DNA of 61,873 nucleotides from Aquirhabdus sp. (GTDB lineage: Bacteria; Pseudomonadota; Gammaproteobacteria; Pseudomonadales; Moraxellaceae), in contig JASLGO010000115.1 of assembly GCA_030150135.1 (NCBI GenBank), positions 1-61,873 on the forward strand, read 5' to 3'. Below, piece by piece: positions 34,226 through 43,922 of this stretch. The notes under the pieces are model-generated. The model did not search any database, was not told the origin of the DNA, and saw only the letters and a list, made by a program, of their open reading frames with translations. How positions within the stretch are numbered: the stretch's first letter is position 1; every line of letters begins with the position of its first letter. The translations under genes and the position numbers were made by a program.

Positions 34226-36847
34226 TTATAAAACAAGATTAACTAAACGGCCTTTCACTACAATTTCTTTCTTTGGTGTATTTGTTAGGAATTTCTGAAT
34301 TTCTGGCAATGCTTTAGCAAGTGCTTTTAATTCATCATCGCTAATATCCAGTGCAACTTCAAGTTTACCGCGTAATTTGCCATTAACCTGAACCATGATA
34401 TTTTGTGTTGATCGCACTAAAGCACTTTCATCAACTTGAGGAAATAGTGCAGCGGTGATATCAATATCAAATTTGGTAAGGAGATCTTGCGCGAGATGTG
34501 GTGCAAAAGGTGCAAGCATAATCAGTAGACTTGTTATAGTCTCACGAACGATGAGGTGATCATTGATATCAGCTTCTTCGAATTTACCAATCGCATTGGA
34601 CAGCTCCATAAGCGAGGCAATGGCTGTATTGAATGTCTGGCGGCGCTCAATATCATCTCCAACCTTCCGAATTGTTTCATGTAACTTTCTACGAAGCTCA
34701 CGTCCTGATTCGCTTAATTTTGCTGGATCAATATTTGGGTTTTTCGCTAAATCAGCATGTGGAGATTGCAAATGCTGTGCAGTTTGACGCCATACACGTT
34801 TCAAGAAGCGATTGGAGCCTTCAACGCCTGCATCGGACCATTCGAGAGATTGATCTGGTGGTGCGGCAAACATCATGAATATACGTGCGGTATCTGCACC
34901 AAATTGATCAATAATGGCTTGTGGATCGACGCCATTATTTTTGGATTTGGACATTTTTTCCATGCCGCCAATGGTGACAGGCAAACCATCGGATTTCAGC
35001 ATGGCTGATAGGACACGACCACGTTCATCTTTTTCCAAGGTAACGTCTGCTGGATTAATCCAGATTTTTTTGCCAGATGCATCTTCACGATAAAACGTAT
35101 CCGCTAAAACCATTCCTTGCGTGAGTAAGCGAGTAAACGGTTCATTACCTTGAACGACGCCTTCGTCGCGCATAAGCTTATGAAAGAAGCGAGCATAAAG
35201 CAGATGGAGAATCGCATGTTCGACACCGCCAACATATTGATCAACAGGTAGCCAACTTTGTGCAGCTTGTGGATCAACGAGGCCGTTTTGGTATTCTGGC
35301 GATGCGTAGCGTGCGTAATACCAGCTTGATTCAACGAATGTATCAAGCGTATCTGTTTCACGTTTTGCGGCTTTGCCACAGCTTGGGCATGTTGTTTCAA
35401 AAAACGATGGCATTTTGACGAGTGGATTGCCCGAACCGTCAGGAACGACGTCTGTAGGTAAGACAACAGGAAGTTGATCTTCTGGAACAGGCACTTGACC
35501 ACAACTTGTGCAGTTGATCATTGGGATTGGGCAACCCCAATAGCGTTGGCGTGATACACCCCAGTCACGTAGGCGGAATTGAACACGACCTTTTGCCTGT
35601 TCTTTACCTTCTAGTTTTTCAAGTAATTTGGTGTATGCACCATCAAAATCAAGTCCATTGAGTTCACCAGAATTGATGAGTGTTCCGCGGTCGGTAAATG
35701 CGCTTGCATTGATATCAAAGTCTTCAGGTGCTGTAATGACTTGCTTAATCGGCAAGTTGTATTTTTTTGCAAATTCAAAGTCACGTTCATCATGAGCTGG
35801 AACTGCCATGACTGCGCCAGAGCCATAGCTCATGAGAACATAATTTGCGACCCAAACAGGGATGTCCTCACCAGTGATCGGGTGCTGAACAAATAGACCC
35901 GTCGCCATACCTTTCTTTTCAGCGGTCGCAAGGTCTGCTTCAGCGACTGAACCCATGCGGCATTCATCATTAAAGGCTTTCAGCGCAGGATTATTTTCCG
36001 CAGCTTTCATAGCTAGAGGATGCTCTGCGGCGACAGCCACATAAGTTACACCCATGAATGTATCTGGTCGTGTGGTATAAACGGTTAAATCACCGTGTTC
36101 AGATGGGAAGGTGAGATCCATACCTGTAGAGCGACCGATCCAGTTTTTCTGCATGGCAACGACTTGTGGAGGCCAATCAGTGAGTGTATCTAAATCGTCT
36201 AATAATTCTTGCGCATAGTCCGTAATGCGGAAATAGTACATGGGGATGTCGCGCTTTTCGACCAAAGCACCAGAACGCCAGCCACGTCCATCGATGACCT
36301 GTTCATTCGCCAAAACGGTTTGATCTATTGGATCCCAATTGACTGTGGAAAGTTTGCGATAGATCAAGCCTTTTTTATAGAGCTGAACAAATAACCATTG
36401 TTCCCAGCGATAGTATTCTGGCGTACATGTTGCGATTTCACGATTCCAATCCACTGATAAGCCCAAGGACTTGAGCTGATTGCGCATATAGTCGATATTT
36501 TCAAAAGTCCATTTGGCAGGCGCGACTTGGTGAGCAATCGCCGCATTTTCTGCAGGGAGACCGAATGCATCCCAGCCCATGGGCTGCATGACATTTTCAC
36601 CTTTTAGGCGATAAAAACGGCTAATCACATCGCCAATTGTATAGTTGCGCACATGTCCCATGTGGAGCTTGCCCGATGGATAGGGGAACATGGACAGAAT
36701 GTATCGATTCTTTTTGCTTTGATCTGGCGTGTTTTCTACGGCAAAAGATTGGCGCGTGTGCCAATCGGCTTGAATACGCGGTTCGATTTCGCTCGGTTGA
36801 TATTCTTGAGTAAGGGTTGGGTTTTGAGTTGCTGTTGTATCAGTCAT
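34226..36847 (-). CDS. leuS: Leucyl-tRNA synthetase
   Basis: A class I synthetase, 873 residues. HIGH is present as SGKLHMGHVRNY near residue 60. The CP1 editing domain (about 230-430) contains the TTRPDTFMGVTYVAVA and Asp-bearing GSGAVMAVPAHDERDFEF blocks. A zinc-binding insertion has the pairs CTSCG and CPSCG. KMSKS is EKMSKSKNNG, followed by the anticodon-binding helical domain. It heads the leuS-lptE-holA group. The start at 36847 fits the family. No T-box or leader peptide is apparent upstream. Confidence 0.96.
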   Translation of the reverse strand: MTDTTATQNPTLTQEYQPSEIEPRIQADWHTRQSFAVENTPDQSKKNRYILSMFPYPSGKLHMGHVRNYTIGDVISRFYRLKGENVMQPMGWDAFGLPAENAAIAHQVAPAKWTFENIDYMRNQLKSLGLSVDWNREIATCTPEYYRWEQWLFVQLYKKGLIYRKLSTVNWDPIDQTVLANEQVIDGRGWRSGALVEKRDIPMYYFRITDYAQELLDDLDTLTDWPPQVVAMQKNWIGRSTGMDLTFPSEHGDLTVYTTRPDTFMGVTYVAVAAEHPLAMKAAENNPALKAFNDECRMGSVAEADLATAEKKGMATGLFVQHPITGEDIPVWVANYVLMSYGSGAVMAVPAHDERDFEFAKKYNLPIKQVITAPEDFDINASAFTDRGTLINSGELNGLDFDGAYTKLLEKLEGKEQAKGRVQFRLRDWGVSRQRYWGCPIPMINCTSCGQVPVPEDQLPVVLPTDVVPDGSGNPLVKMPSFFETTCPSCGKAAKRETDTLDTFVESSWYYARYASPEYQNGLVDPQAAQSWLPVDQYVGGVEHAILHLLYARFFHKLMRDEGVVQGNEPFTRLLTQGMVLADTFYREDASGKKIWINPADVTLEKDERGRVLSAMLKSDGLPVTIGGMEKMSKSKNNGVDPQAIIDQFGADTARIFMMFAAPPDQSLEWSDAGVEGSNRFLKRVWRQTAQHLQSPHADLAKNPNIDPAKLSESGRELRRKLHETIRKVGDDIERRQTFNTAIASLMELSNAIGKFEEADINDHLIVRETITSLLIMLAPFAPHLAQDLLTKFDIDITAALFPQVDESALVRSTQNIMVQVNGKLRGKLEVALDISDDELKALAKALPEIQKFLTNTPKKEIVVKGRLVNLVL

Positions 36848-36963
36848 GGCGCAAAAAATATGTCAAAAAAAGATTTGGCATAGCATAGCCGAATTAGGCT
36901 GTGTATGGGGAGATGTGAAGTGGTACGAGGGAATTTTATTTCAATAAAATACAATCTTTCAAT

Positions 36964-36995
36964 CAAGGCATCTCAAAATTAAATGAGATGCCTTG
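36964..36995 (-). terminator. Terminator hairpin after the DUF4124 gene
   Basis: CAAGGCATCTCA / TGAGATGCCTTG, a perfect 12-bp stem with an 8-nt A/T loop, 16 bp after the stop of the DUF4124 gene. The U tract is weak (ATTGAAAGATT), so termination may be partial. Confidence 0.6.
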
Positions 36996-37010
36996 AGGAA
37001 AATAAAGTTA

Positions 37011-37487
37011 TTAAGGACAATCTTTTTGGATTTGTGTATTCGCCTGTTGAATTTGAGCTGCTTTTTGATCTTCAGTTAAGTAGCTGCGTTCACCTTTTGC
37101 GTCAGTATCATAGAGTCGCCGTCCACTTTGTAACTGTGATACAGACGCTTTGATTTGTTGACATGCCGCAGTATTTTTAGCTCTACGTGCAGCATCAGCT
37201 GCAGTATCTTCTTTCTTTTTATCAGCTGCTTTATCAGCTTCAGCATCTGCTTTTAGATTAGCTTTGCTTTGGGTATTTAAATTTTTAATCGCAGTAGTGC
37301 TATCAGCCGGGAGATGCGTATTGATATCTACTTTTTTGGCTTCTTTTTGAGGAGGTGGTGTTTGGGTGTAGTGTGTTGCGCCTTTTTCATCAACCCACTT
37401 GTAAAACGGGGAGGCATGACTACTTTGCACGACCACAAGAAGCATGGGTGAGAGTGCAGTTAAAATCCATTTATTCAAGTGTGTCAT
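37011..37487 (-). CDS. DUF4124-domain secreted protein
   Basis: About 158 residues. A signal peptide (about 1-24, ending SSHAS) is followed by FYKWVDEKGATHYTQTPPP, the standard DUF4124 core, a short domain of unknown function common in gammaproteobacterial periplasmic proteins. The rest is a charged Ala/Lys/Asp-rich helix (about 65-120) and a C-terminal cysteine (QKDCP). The start at 37487 has an AAGGA site; a frame from 37514 is less likely. It stands beside another small secreted protein with a similar N-terminal core. Confidence 0.8.
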   Translation of the reverse strand: MTHLNKWILTALSPMLLVVVQSSHASPFYKWVDEKGATHYTQTPPPQKEAKKVDINTHLPADSTTAIKNLNTQSKANLKADAEADKAADKKKEDTAADAARRAKNTAACQQIKASVSQLQSGRRLYDTDAKGERSYLTEDQKAAQIQQANTQIQKDCP

Positions 37488-37583
37488 ATCAAAGTCCTTA
37501 GATATATCGATCATCTATTATTGAATCGTATGAAATATCCGTATCATTCGATTCAATAACATTGGGTGCAAGTGATTATATCT

Positions 37584-37976
37584 TCATTTGTTTGGAATCT
37601 GTTGTGGTGCGTTGGCTGCAGCAGCAGGAGCTGGTGCGGGAGCAGGCTGAGCTGTAGAAGCCGCTGGTGGTGTACCAGTTGAAGCTGGTGTTGTTGTTGG
37701 CGTACTCGCTGGAGCAGGAGCCGCGGCAGCTGCTGTAGCCTCTGGTTTAGGTGCTGGAGTGCTTGGTGTAATATGATGGCTGATTGCGACCGTTTTCATT
37801 TTTTTACAGCCTTTGTCCGATGCAAGTGTATAGGTAGCATTGCCATCTTTGTCGATAGATTTACAGTATTGTTCAGCATGAGCAGCACCGAGAGTCAGTA
37901 GACTGATACTCAGGCTAATAGCCATTGTCGAAAAAATCTGTGTGATTAAAGATTTATGTGATGTGTGTGTAGACAC
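37584..37976 (-). CDS. Small secreted protein with Ala/Pro-rich tail (DUF4124-like)
   Basis: 130 residues. A signal peptide runs to about residue 35 (GAAHA). A short domain, QYCKSIDKDGNATYTLASDKGCKK, resembles a DUF4124 core with two Cys that may form a disulphide. The last 65 residues are low-complexity Ala/Pro/Thr, like a cell-wall or envelope spacer. It precedes the DUF4124 gene on the same strand by 96 bp. I infer paralogy from the shared order of signal peptide and YxW/YxL-type core. Confidence 0.65.
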   Translation of the reverse strand: MSTHTSHKSLITQIFSTMAISLSISLLTLGAAHAEQYCKSIDKDGNATYTLASDKGCKKMKTVAISHHITPSTPAPKPEATAAAAAPAPASTPTTTPASTGTPPAASTAQPAPAPAPAAAANAPQQIPNK

Positions 37977-38144
37977 TTGAACGCTCCTTGTGGATTTTTT
38001 TGCTATTAGCCTTTATAGACAAGATTAAAGCACATTTCAAGATGAAATACTTATTCTATTATTGTGTTAGATAAAAACTAAAAATAGCGATGCATTAAAA
38101 TACTATAATAACCATATCGTGCGTTTCTTTGGGGTTAGTTGGTT

Positions 38145-39173
38145 ATGTTGGTTTTGGGTTTGGAAACGTCATGTGACGAAACAGGTTTGGCTTTATTCGA
38201 TAGTGAAAAAGGCTTACTTGGACAAGTCCTGCATAGCCAAATTGCATTGCATGCAGAATATGGTGGCGTTGTTCCTGAGCTTGCATCGCGTGACCATGTG
38301 CGCAAAATGATTCCGTTGTTAGAAGCATTACTTACACAAACAAAATTAAAAAAATCAGATATTAATGCCGTTGCATTCACACGAGGTCCTGGTCTGATGG
38401 GAGCTTTAATGACGGGTGCGTTGTTTGGTCGAACCTTGGCATTTTCTTTAGGTGTTCCTGCGATTGGCGTGCACCATATGGAAGGGCATTTATTAGCACC
38501 ACTTCTTTCGGATACTCCACCAGAATTTCCTTTTGTCGCAATTTTGGTCTCAGGTGGACATACTCAACTCATGGCTGCTTATGGGATTGGGCAATATGAG
38601 TTGCTGGGTGAGTCGATTGATGATGCAGCAGGTGAGGCATTTGATAAAGTGGCAAAAATGATGGGTTTGCCTTATCCAGGAGGCCCGAATGTTGCCAGAT
38701 TAGCTGAGTCTGGTGATCCGAAGGCATTTGACTTGCCGCGTCCCATGCTTCATCAAGGTCTGGATTTTTCGTTCAGTGGCATGAAGACAGCAGTTTTAAA
38801 TCAATACAATAAGGTCAAAGGACAAGGTCGCGATGCTGATCTTGCTGCAAGCTTTCAAGAAGCGATGGTTGATACCTTAGTCAAAAAATGCCTGCGCGCA
38901 TTGAAGCAAGTTGGATTAAAACGGCTTGTGATTGCAGGGGGGGTGAGTGCAAATCAAGCACTACGCGAACGCTTAGAGCAAGAATTAAAACGAATTGGAG
39001 CAACAGTTTATTATGCTGAGCCTGCATTATGTACAGACAATGGTGCAATGATTGCCTATGCGGGTTGGCAACGATTGAGAGTCGGGCAATGTGATGATTT
39101 GGCTGTGACGACTACACCACGTTGGCCGATGGTGGAGTTGACCGCGCCAGATATTTTAAGTGCTCAATCATGA
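38145..39173 (+). CDS. tsaD: tRNA N6-adenosine threonylcarbamoyltransferase TsaD
   Basis: The catalytic subunit for t6A37 tRNA modification with TsaB and TsaE. The N-terminus MLVLGLETSCDETG is diagnostic. HHMEGH (about 109-114) gives the metal-binding histidines and LVSGGHTQL follows. The C-terminal AGGVSANQALRERLE and CTDNGAMIAYAG segments complete the ASKHA fold. I start at the ATG at 38145 (343 residues) rather than a TTG two codons earlier. Monocistronic, convergent with tusE. Confidence 0.96.
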   Translation: MLVLGLETSCDETGLALFDSEKGLLGQVLHSQIALHAEYGGVVPELASRDHVRKMIPLLEALLTQTKLKKSDINAVAFTRGPGLMGALMTGALFGRTLAFSLGVPAIGVHHMEGHLLAPLLSDTPPEFPFVAILVSGGHTQLMAAYGIGQYELLGESIDDAAGEAFDKVAKMMGLPYPGGPNVARLAESGDPKAFDLPRPMLHQGLDFSFSGMKTAVLNQYNKVKGQGRDADLAASFQEAMVDTLVKKCLRALKQVGLKRLVIAGGVSANQALRERLEQELKRIGATVYYAEPALCTDNGAMIAYAGWQRLRVGQCDDLAVTTTPRWPMVELTAPDILSAQS

Positions 39174-39182
39174 TCATCTCTG

Positions 39183-39506
39183 TTATAAACAATTAGCTGG
39201 TTTAGGCAATCCAGCCAAACGTGCCAATGTTCGTGCGACTAAACCTGTTTGAAATAATGCCATTAAGTATGCATTGGTTAAGTCGCTACTGACCGTCTGC
39301 ATTAAAAATTTAATCAGTGGTCGTGTGGCGGGCGCATGTTCAAAGCGTCGATAGTATTCGCGCATTCCGTTGAGCACTTTGAAGTGCTCATCTTCTAGTA
39401 TTAATTGATCACGTGCAGCGAGCAGACGCGCAACTTCTGGTGTCCAATCGAGATGATTGACCAGATGACCGTCTTTATCGAGTGCGGGTAATAAGGTATC
39501 TGACAT
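39183..39506 (-). CDS. tusE: Sulfur-relay protein TusE (DsrC family)
   Basis: 107 residues, last of tusD-tusC-tusB-tusE. It accepts persulfide sulfur from TusD and passes it to MnmA for 2-thiouridine at tRNA position 34. The DsrC fold is visible (GHLVNHLDWTPEVARLLAARD, MREYYRRFEHAPATRPLIKFL). The C-terminal tail ends KPANCL, placing the catalytic Cys next to last as in the family. Starts 4 bp after the tusB stop. Confidence 0.92.
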   Translation of the reverse strand: MSDTLLPALDKDGHLVNHLDWTPEVARLLAARDQLILEDEHFKVLNGMREYYRRFEHAPATRPLIKFLMQTVSSDLTNAYLMALFQTGLVARTLARLAGLPKPANCL

Positions 39507-39510
39507 TAAA

Positions 39511-39813
39511 TTAGCGCCATGTCACTGTGCGTTGATATTGCATTGTCCAAGTTGCCCAATCAGAGATTGTGGCGATTTTAATCGGGCTCTGAACTTCTTT
39601 ATTCATCACTTCCAAACGTGCTAAATCAGAGTCTAGAACAGCAACTTGCGTAAATTGACAAAGAGCCTTTGAATTAAATCCCTGCGCACCTTCTGTGATT
39701 AGTAGTAATAAATCACCTTCGCGCCAAACTGCTGAAATTTGCGGAATGAGTTTGAGCCAGTGGCTTGGTGCCGCTGCGAGTAGGTGTAGGGTATTTTGTG
39801 CAGTGATTACCAT
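39511..39813 (-). CDS. tusB: Sulfur-relay protein TusB (DsrH-like)
   Basis: 100 residues of the DsrEFH superfamily. It forms the TusBCD hexamer with its neighbours. WREGDLLLLITEGAQGF is the typical TusB strand-loop-helix. The start overlaps the tusC end by 7 bp. TusB is the least conserved of the three, so context is the main support. Confidence 0.88.
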   Translation of the reverse strand: MVITAQNTLHLLAAAPSHWLKLIPQISAVWREGDLLLLITEGAQGFNSKALCQFTQVAVLDSDLARLEVMNKEVQSPIKIATISDWATWTMQYQRTVTWR

Positions 39814-40169
39814 CTTAGCACCCCATCAAATGATGCCAATACTTCGGAATTTAAATCGATGATTTCGTGTTCAATCGTTGTTGTCGCTAATAAAGTCTTA
39901 TTCTCAGCACTATCTTTTTGATTAACCCAGATCGGTAATAGATCATAAAACTCGAAACTTTCAATTAACGCAAAAGCTGATTTAAAGGGGCGAGCTTGAG
40001 TATTTGTTTGAGATTGATGTCCTTGGCGCAGTAGCGCAACCGCATCGCCTGTGAGGCATATTTTTATTTGAACGCCGTATGTTGCCAAAACCATTGCGGC
40101 CGACAATGATTCCAATAAATGCTGTCCTGCTAGAGGACTATGACTAATCATAATTAATAATGATTTCAT
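39807..40169 (-). CDS. tusC: Sulfur-relay protein TusC (DsrF-like)
   Basis: 120 residues, DsrE-like fold starting MKSLLIMISHSPLAGQHLLESLSAAMVLATYG, the TusC form. Follows tusD by 73 bp and overlaps tusB. Part of the TusBCD complex. No catalytic Cys is needed in this subunit. Confidence 0.9.
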   Translation of the reverse strand: MKSLLIMISHSPLAGQHLLESLSAAMVLATYGVQIKICLTGDAVALLRQGHQSQTNTQARPFKSAFALIESFEFYDLLPIWVNQKDSAENKTLLATTTIEHEIIDLNSEVLASFDGVLRW

Positions 40170-40242
40170 ATTGGTCTAAATAAATCTTTGAATAAGTGTA
40201 ATTTAAAATGTTTCATGTAACTATTTTGATTGTAATGTTTCA

Positions 40243-40617
40243 TTAAAGATGAACCACGCGCGTAGCTTGTAGTGTGAGGTCTGCAAGTTCGCCAAGTCCG
40301 ACTAATTGAAAACCATCAGCAATATTCTCACAGGATAGGTTATGACGTTCCGAATTATCTTGGTCCGTCACACCGCGTACAAGTGCTGCACTGACACAAA
40401 CACGACGCGTGATGGGAAGTGCTTGCCATTCTTGAGTTAAATTGGATTCATCACTAGGGCGCCAATTAAGACGATTTGCAATGTCTGCTGCGTTTTGATA
40501 GAAGAATACATCAACAGGAATATCTTGCTGAATCAATGCTTTTGCCAACTCTAAACTCCGCCAAGCCAATGGCGAGGTGATCGATTCAGTGAGTAAAAGT
40601 AAAACGCGATTCATCAC
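40243..40617 (-). CDS. tusD: Sulfur-relay protein TusD (DsrE-like)
   Basis: 124 residues. It carries the persulfide-bearing Cys of the complex in VCVSAALVRGVTD (about residues 73-85), the equivalent of E. coli Cys78. VDVFFYQNAADIANRL is the second conserved strand-helix. First gene of the tus operon, divergent from galE with 150 bp between. All four tus genes are here, so the relay is complete apart from MnmA and TusA. Confidence 0.92.
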   Translation of the reverse strand: MMNRVLLLLTESITSPLAWRSLELAKALIQQDIPVDVFFYQNAADIANRLNWRPSDESNLTQEWQALPITRRVCVSAALVRGVTDQDNSERHNLSCENIADGFQLVGLGELADLTLQATRVVHL

Positions 40618-40767
40618 AAATATAAGTCCGCTGGATGGAAAAATTGATTATCGGAAATTAGATCATGAGTGCTGATTTACTATAATCAGCACGATTATCT
40701 AAAGAGTTAATGCATAATAACAGTAATTAATAGCGATGCCCAAAGAACTTGCGTGAGGGGGAACTTG

Positions 40768-41766
40768 ATGATTTTACTGACTGGTGGACTTGGTTATTTG
40801 GGTTCACATATGGCAGCGCAAATGATAGAACAGGGTCATGATGTTGTATTGATTGATAATTTGGTGAATTCAAAGTTTGTTGTGCTGAACCAATTATCTA
40901 AATTGACGGGCCGAACTATTCCTTTTGTTCAAATTGACGTACGTGACAAAGCAGCACTACGGCAAGTTTTTGCCCAATATCCAATTCATCAAGTTGTGCA
41001 TTTTTCTGGATCAAAATCAGTGAATGAGTCGATTCAGCAGCCGCTTGATTATTATGATAATAATGTGAACGGTCTCATTTCATTATTGCACGTCATGAAA
41101 GAGGCGCAAGTTAAAACCATAGTATTTAGTTCAACGGCTGCAATTTATGGTGAGCCAGAGACATTGCCGATTCCAGAGCATGCGCGTCAGGCTCCTATTA
41201 CGCCTTATGGTCGGAGTAAACAAATTTGCGAACAGATTTTGCAAGACTTGGCACATGCTGAATCAGGGTGGCGTATTGCGGTACTGCGCTATTTTAATCC
41301 AGCAGGTGCTCATCCCAGTGGGATCATTGGTGAAGTACCGAATGGTATTCCAAATAATTTAGTACCTTATATTGCACAGGTTGCGCGAGGTGAAAGACCA
41401 TTTTTGCAAGTGTTTGGTGATGATTACAATACGGTCGATGGAACAGGAGTACGTGACTATATCCACGTTCAGGATTTGATTGAAGGTCATACCAAAGCTC
41501 TTAATTGGTTGGCAGCACAGACTCAAGCCTTTGAAATTCTGAATTTGGGGCGCGGTGAAGGTGTTTCCGTCAAACAGATGTTAGATGCATTCTCTAAGGC
41601 TGTGGGACGTGAATTACCTTATAAAGTCGTTGCGCGACGTGATGGAGACTCCGCCAGTGTTTATGCTGATGCATCGCGTGCTAATGCTTTGTTAGGCTGG
41701 AAAACGACTCGAAGTGTCGATGAAATGGCGGTTGATACGTGGCGTTTTTATGAAGGTTTGAGTTAA
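40768..41766 (+). CDS. galE: UDP-glucose 4-epimerase GalE
   Basis: An NAD-dependent SDR-type epimerase that interconverts UDP-glucose and UDP-galactose (or N-acetyl forms), feeding envelope polysaccharide. The Rossmann motif is TGGLGYLGSH. SSTAAIYG with YGRSK supplies the catalytic Ser/Tyr/Lys. The NPAGAHPSGIIGE segment near residue 180 matches GalE. The ATG at 40768 is preceded by GAGGGGGA. An upstream GTG (40753) is within that site and is rejected. 332 residues, monocistronic. Confidence 0.93.
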   Translation: MILLTGGLGYLGSHMAAQMIEQGHDVVLIDNLVNSKFVVLNQLSKLTGRTIPFVQIDVRDKAALRQVFAQYPIHQVVHFSGSKSVNESIQQPLDYYDNNVNGLISLLHVMKEAQVKTIVFSSTAAIYGEPETLPIPEHARQAPITPYGRSKQICEQILQDLAHAESGWRIAVLRYFNPAGAHPSGIIGEVPNGIPNNLVPYIAQVARGERPFLQVFGDDYNTVDGTGVRDYIHVQDLIEGHTKALNWLAAQTQAFEILNLGRGEGVSVKQMLDAFSKAVGRELPYKVVARRDGDSASVYADASRANALLGWKTTRSVDEMAVDTWRFYEGLS

Positions 41767-41790
41767 AGCATTTTGGGAACATGAGGTCAT

Positions 41791-41823
41791 AAAAAAGCGG
41801 ACAATTAATGTCCGCTTTTTTTT
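41791..41823. terminator. Bidirectional terminator galE/proS
   Basis: A 13-bp perfect stem AAAAAAGCGGACA / TGTCCGCTTTTTT with a TTAA loop and flanking A/T tracts between convergent genes. Confidence 0.88.
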
Positions 41824-41849
41824 ACGTTAAGCATGAATAGCAGGCTAGA

Positions 41850-43556
41850 TTAACCTTTTAGGACTGCTAGTAACTCATCTTTACTGAGTTCGCGAGCTTC
41901 GGTATCACGGCGACCACGATATTCAAATGTCCCAGCATCTAAGCCACGTTCACCGATAACGATACGATGCGGTACGCCAATCAATTCAAGATCAGCAAAC
42001 TTCACACCAGGGCGTTCGTTACGATCATCCAGTAATACGTCATAACCTAATGCTTTTAACTCTTGATAAAGTTCTTCACTTGCTGCAACAGCACGTGGTG
42101 ATTTGGCTGCATTCATTGGCACAATCGCGACTGTAAATGGTGCAATTGCCTGTGGCCACAAAATGCCATTGTCATCAAAGTTCTGTTCAATTGCAGCAGC
42201 AACAACACGAGTCACGCCAATACCATAACAACCCATGGTCACCACAAGTGGTTTGCCATCTTCGCCAAGAACTTTACAGTTCAGTGCTTCAGAATATTTT
42301 TGACCAAGTTGGAAAATATGACCGACTTCAATACCACGTTTAATCGTTAAAGTACCTTGACCATCAGGTGAGGGATCACCTTCAACAACATTGCGAATAT
42401 CAACGATTTGCGTGATTTGTGCATCACGTTCCCAATTAACACCTGTCGCATGTTGATTTGCTGTGTTTGCGCCTGCAACAAAATCAGCCAAAACCGCAGC
42501 TGAACGATCAACGAATAATGGAATGGATAAACCATGTACACCAATTGAACCAACGGTTAAGCCCAATGCTGCAATTTCCTCATCACTGGCAAAACAGAGT
42601 GGGCTCGCAACAGCATCAATTTTTTCAGCTTTAATTTCATTGAGTACATGATCGCCGCGTAGTGCGAGTGCAACTAAACCATATTTTCCAGCTTCATCTG
42701 CAACACCACGAACAATCAATGTTTTAACGGTTGTATCTGCTGAAATCTTCAGAAATTGACACACTTCTTCAATGGTTTTTTGATTTGGCGTATCAATAAC
42801 AGTGAAAGGCAGAGTTGCTGCTGGACGCTCGGTTGTTGTGATCGCTTCTGCCATTTCAATATTTGCAGCGTATTGTGACGAATTTGAAAACGCAATGTCG
42901 TCTTCGCCACTTTCTGCCAATACGTGGAACTCATGCGAAGCAAAGCCGCCGATTGAGCCTGTATCGGCTTGTACAGCACGGAAGTGTAAACCCAAGCGCG
43001 TAAAAATACGGCTGTACGTGTCATACATAACTTGGTAGGTTTCTGCCAATGATTCACGTGTGGTATGGAATGAATAAGCATCTTTCATGACAAATTCGCG
43101 AGAGCGCATTACACCGAAGCGTGGACGGATTTCATCACGGAATTTTGTTTGAATTTGATAAAAATTGATTGGGAGTTGTTTGTAGCTTTTGAGTGTTTCC
43201 CGAGCAATGTCAGTAATGACTTCTTCATGAGTAGGGCCGAGCACGAATGGGCGATCATGACGGTCTTTAAAGCGCAAAAGCTCTAAGCCATATTGCTGGT
43301 AGCGTCCAGATTCCTCCCAAAGTTCTGCAGGTTGAGTCACAGGCATTTTGAGTTCAAGTGCATGACTTGCGTTCATTTCTTCACGAATGATTTGTTCAAC
43401 TTTCTGTAGTACGCGCAAACCTAAGGGCATCCAAGTATAAAGACCAGAGGCGAGTTTACGAATTAAGCCTGCACGCAGCATTAACTGGTGACTAATGACT
43501 TCAGCATCGCTTGGTGTATCGCGCAATGTGGCGAAAAAATACTGACTGGCGCGCAT
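41850..43556 (-). CDS. proS: Prolyl-tRNA synthetase
   Basis: The bacterial type class II synthetase, 568 residues. It begins MRASQYFFATLRDTPSDAEV, the normal N-terminus; an extra 29 codons upstream are unlike the family. The ATG at 43556 has a GAAGGA site. Motif 2 (FRDEIRPRFGVMRSREFVMKD) is followed by a YbaK-type editing insertion (about 230-390), then motif 3 (GCYGIGVTRVVAA) and the C-terminal anticodon domain. Confidence 0.95.
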   Translation of the reverse strand: MRASQYFFATLRDTPSDAEVISHQLMLRAGLIRKLASGLYTWMPLGLRVLQKVEQIIREEMNASHALELKMPVTQPAELWEESGRYQQYGLELLRFKDRHDRPFVLGPTHEEVITDIARETLKSYKQLPINFYQIQTKFRDEIRPRFGVMRSREFVMKDAYSFHTTRESLAETYQVMYDTYSRIFTRLGLHFRAVQADTGSIGGFASHEFHVLAESGEDDIAFSNSSQYAANIEMAEAITTTERPAATLPFTVIDTPNQKTIEEVCQFLKISADTTVKTLIVRGVADEAGKYGLVALALRGDHVLNEIKAEKIDAVASPLCFASDEEIAALGLTVGSIGVHGLSIPLFVDRSAAVLADFVAGANTANQHATGVNWERDAQITQIVDIRNVVEGDPSPDGQGTLTIKRGIEVGHIFQLGQKYSEALNCKVLGEDGKPLVVTMGCYGIGVTRVVAAAIEQNFDDNGILWPQAIAPFTVAIVPMNAAKSPRAVAASEELYQELKALGYDVLLDDRNERPGVKFADLELIGVPHRIVIGERGLDAGTFEYRGRRDTEARELSKDELLAVLKG

Positions 43557-43922
43557 AAAACAATCCTTCAAAAAAGCGTATATCAATAATGCATTTGCAT
43601 GGGGTGACATCAAGGTGAGTCTGACCGAGTATGTTAGGTGCAAACGATGATGAATAAAAGCAAATTTATGAGTTTTATGGGCTAAGTATGATGAGATGGG
43701 ATGGCTCTTGATCAGGAGGTTTTAAATAGAAGCTTTCTAAAAGGGTTTGAGCGATGTGTTCTATCTGCAAGTATGACTTATTTGTTTATTCTAAAGTACC
43801 AATATCTAAATGTAAGTCATTCAATTAATTATTGAAATAGTTTTAGTTAGATCAATAATATAGAAGGCATCGTTAATATGTTTCTATCTCAGAATAAGAG
43901 AATGACTCAATTTTTTAGAGAT
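43557..43922. other. Spacer upstream of proS
   Basis: 366 bp between proS and the membrane-protein gene. Only very short frames occur (the longest I checked from 43754 is 24 codons). A weak dyad TTCAAT/ATTGAA lies at 43820-43836. No convincing promoter or RNA was found. Confidence 0.35.

Noticed and set aside
43754..43828. A 24-codon peptide gene in the proS upstream spacer
   Set aside because: It has no convincing ribosome-binding site and no sign of conservation can be seen from one sequence.
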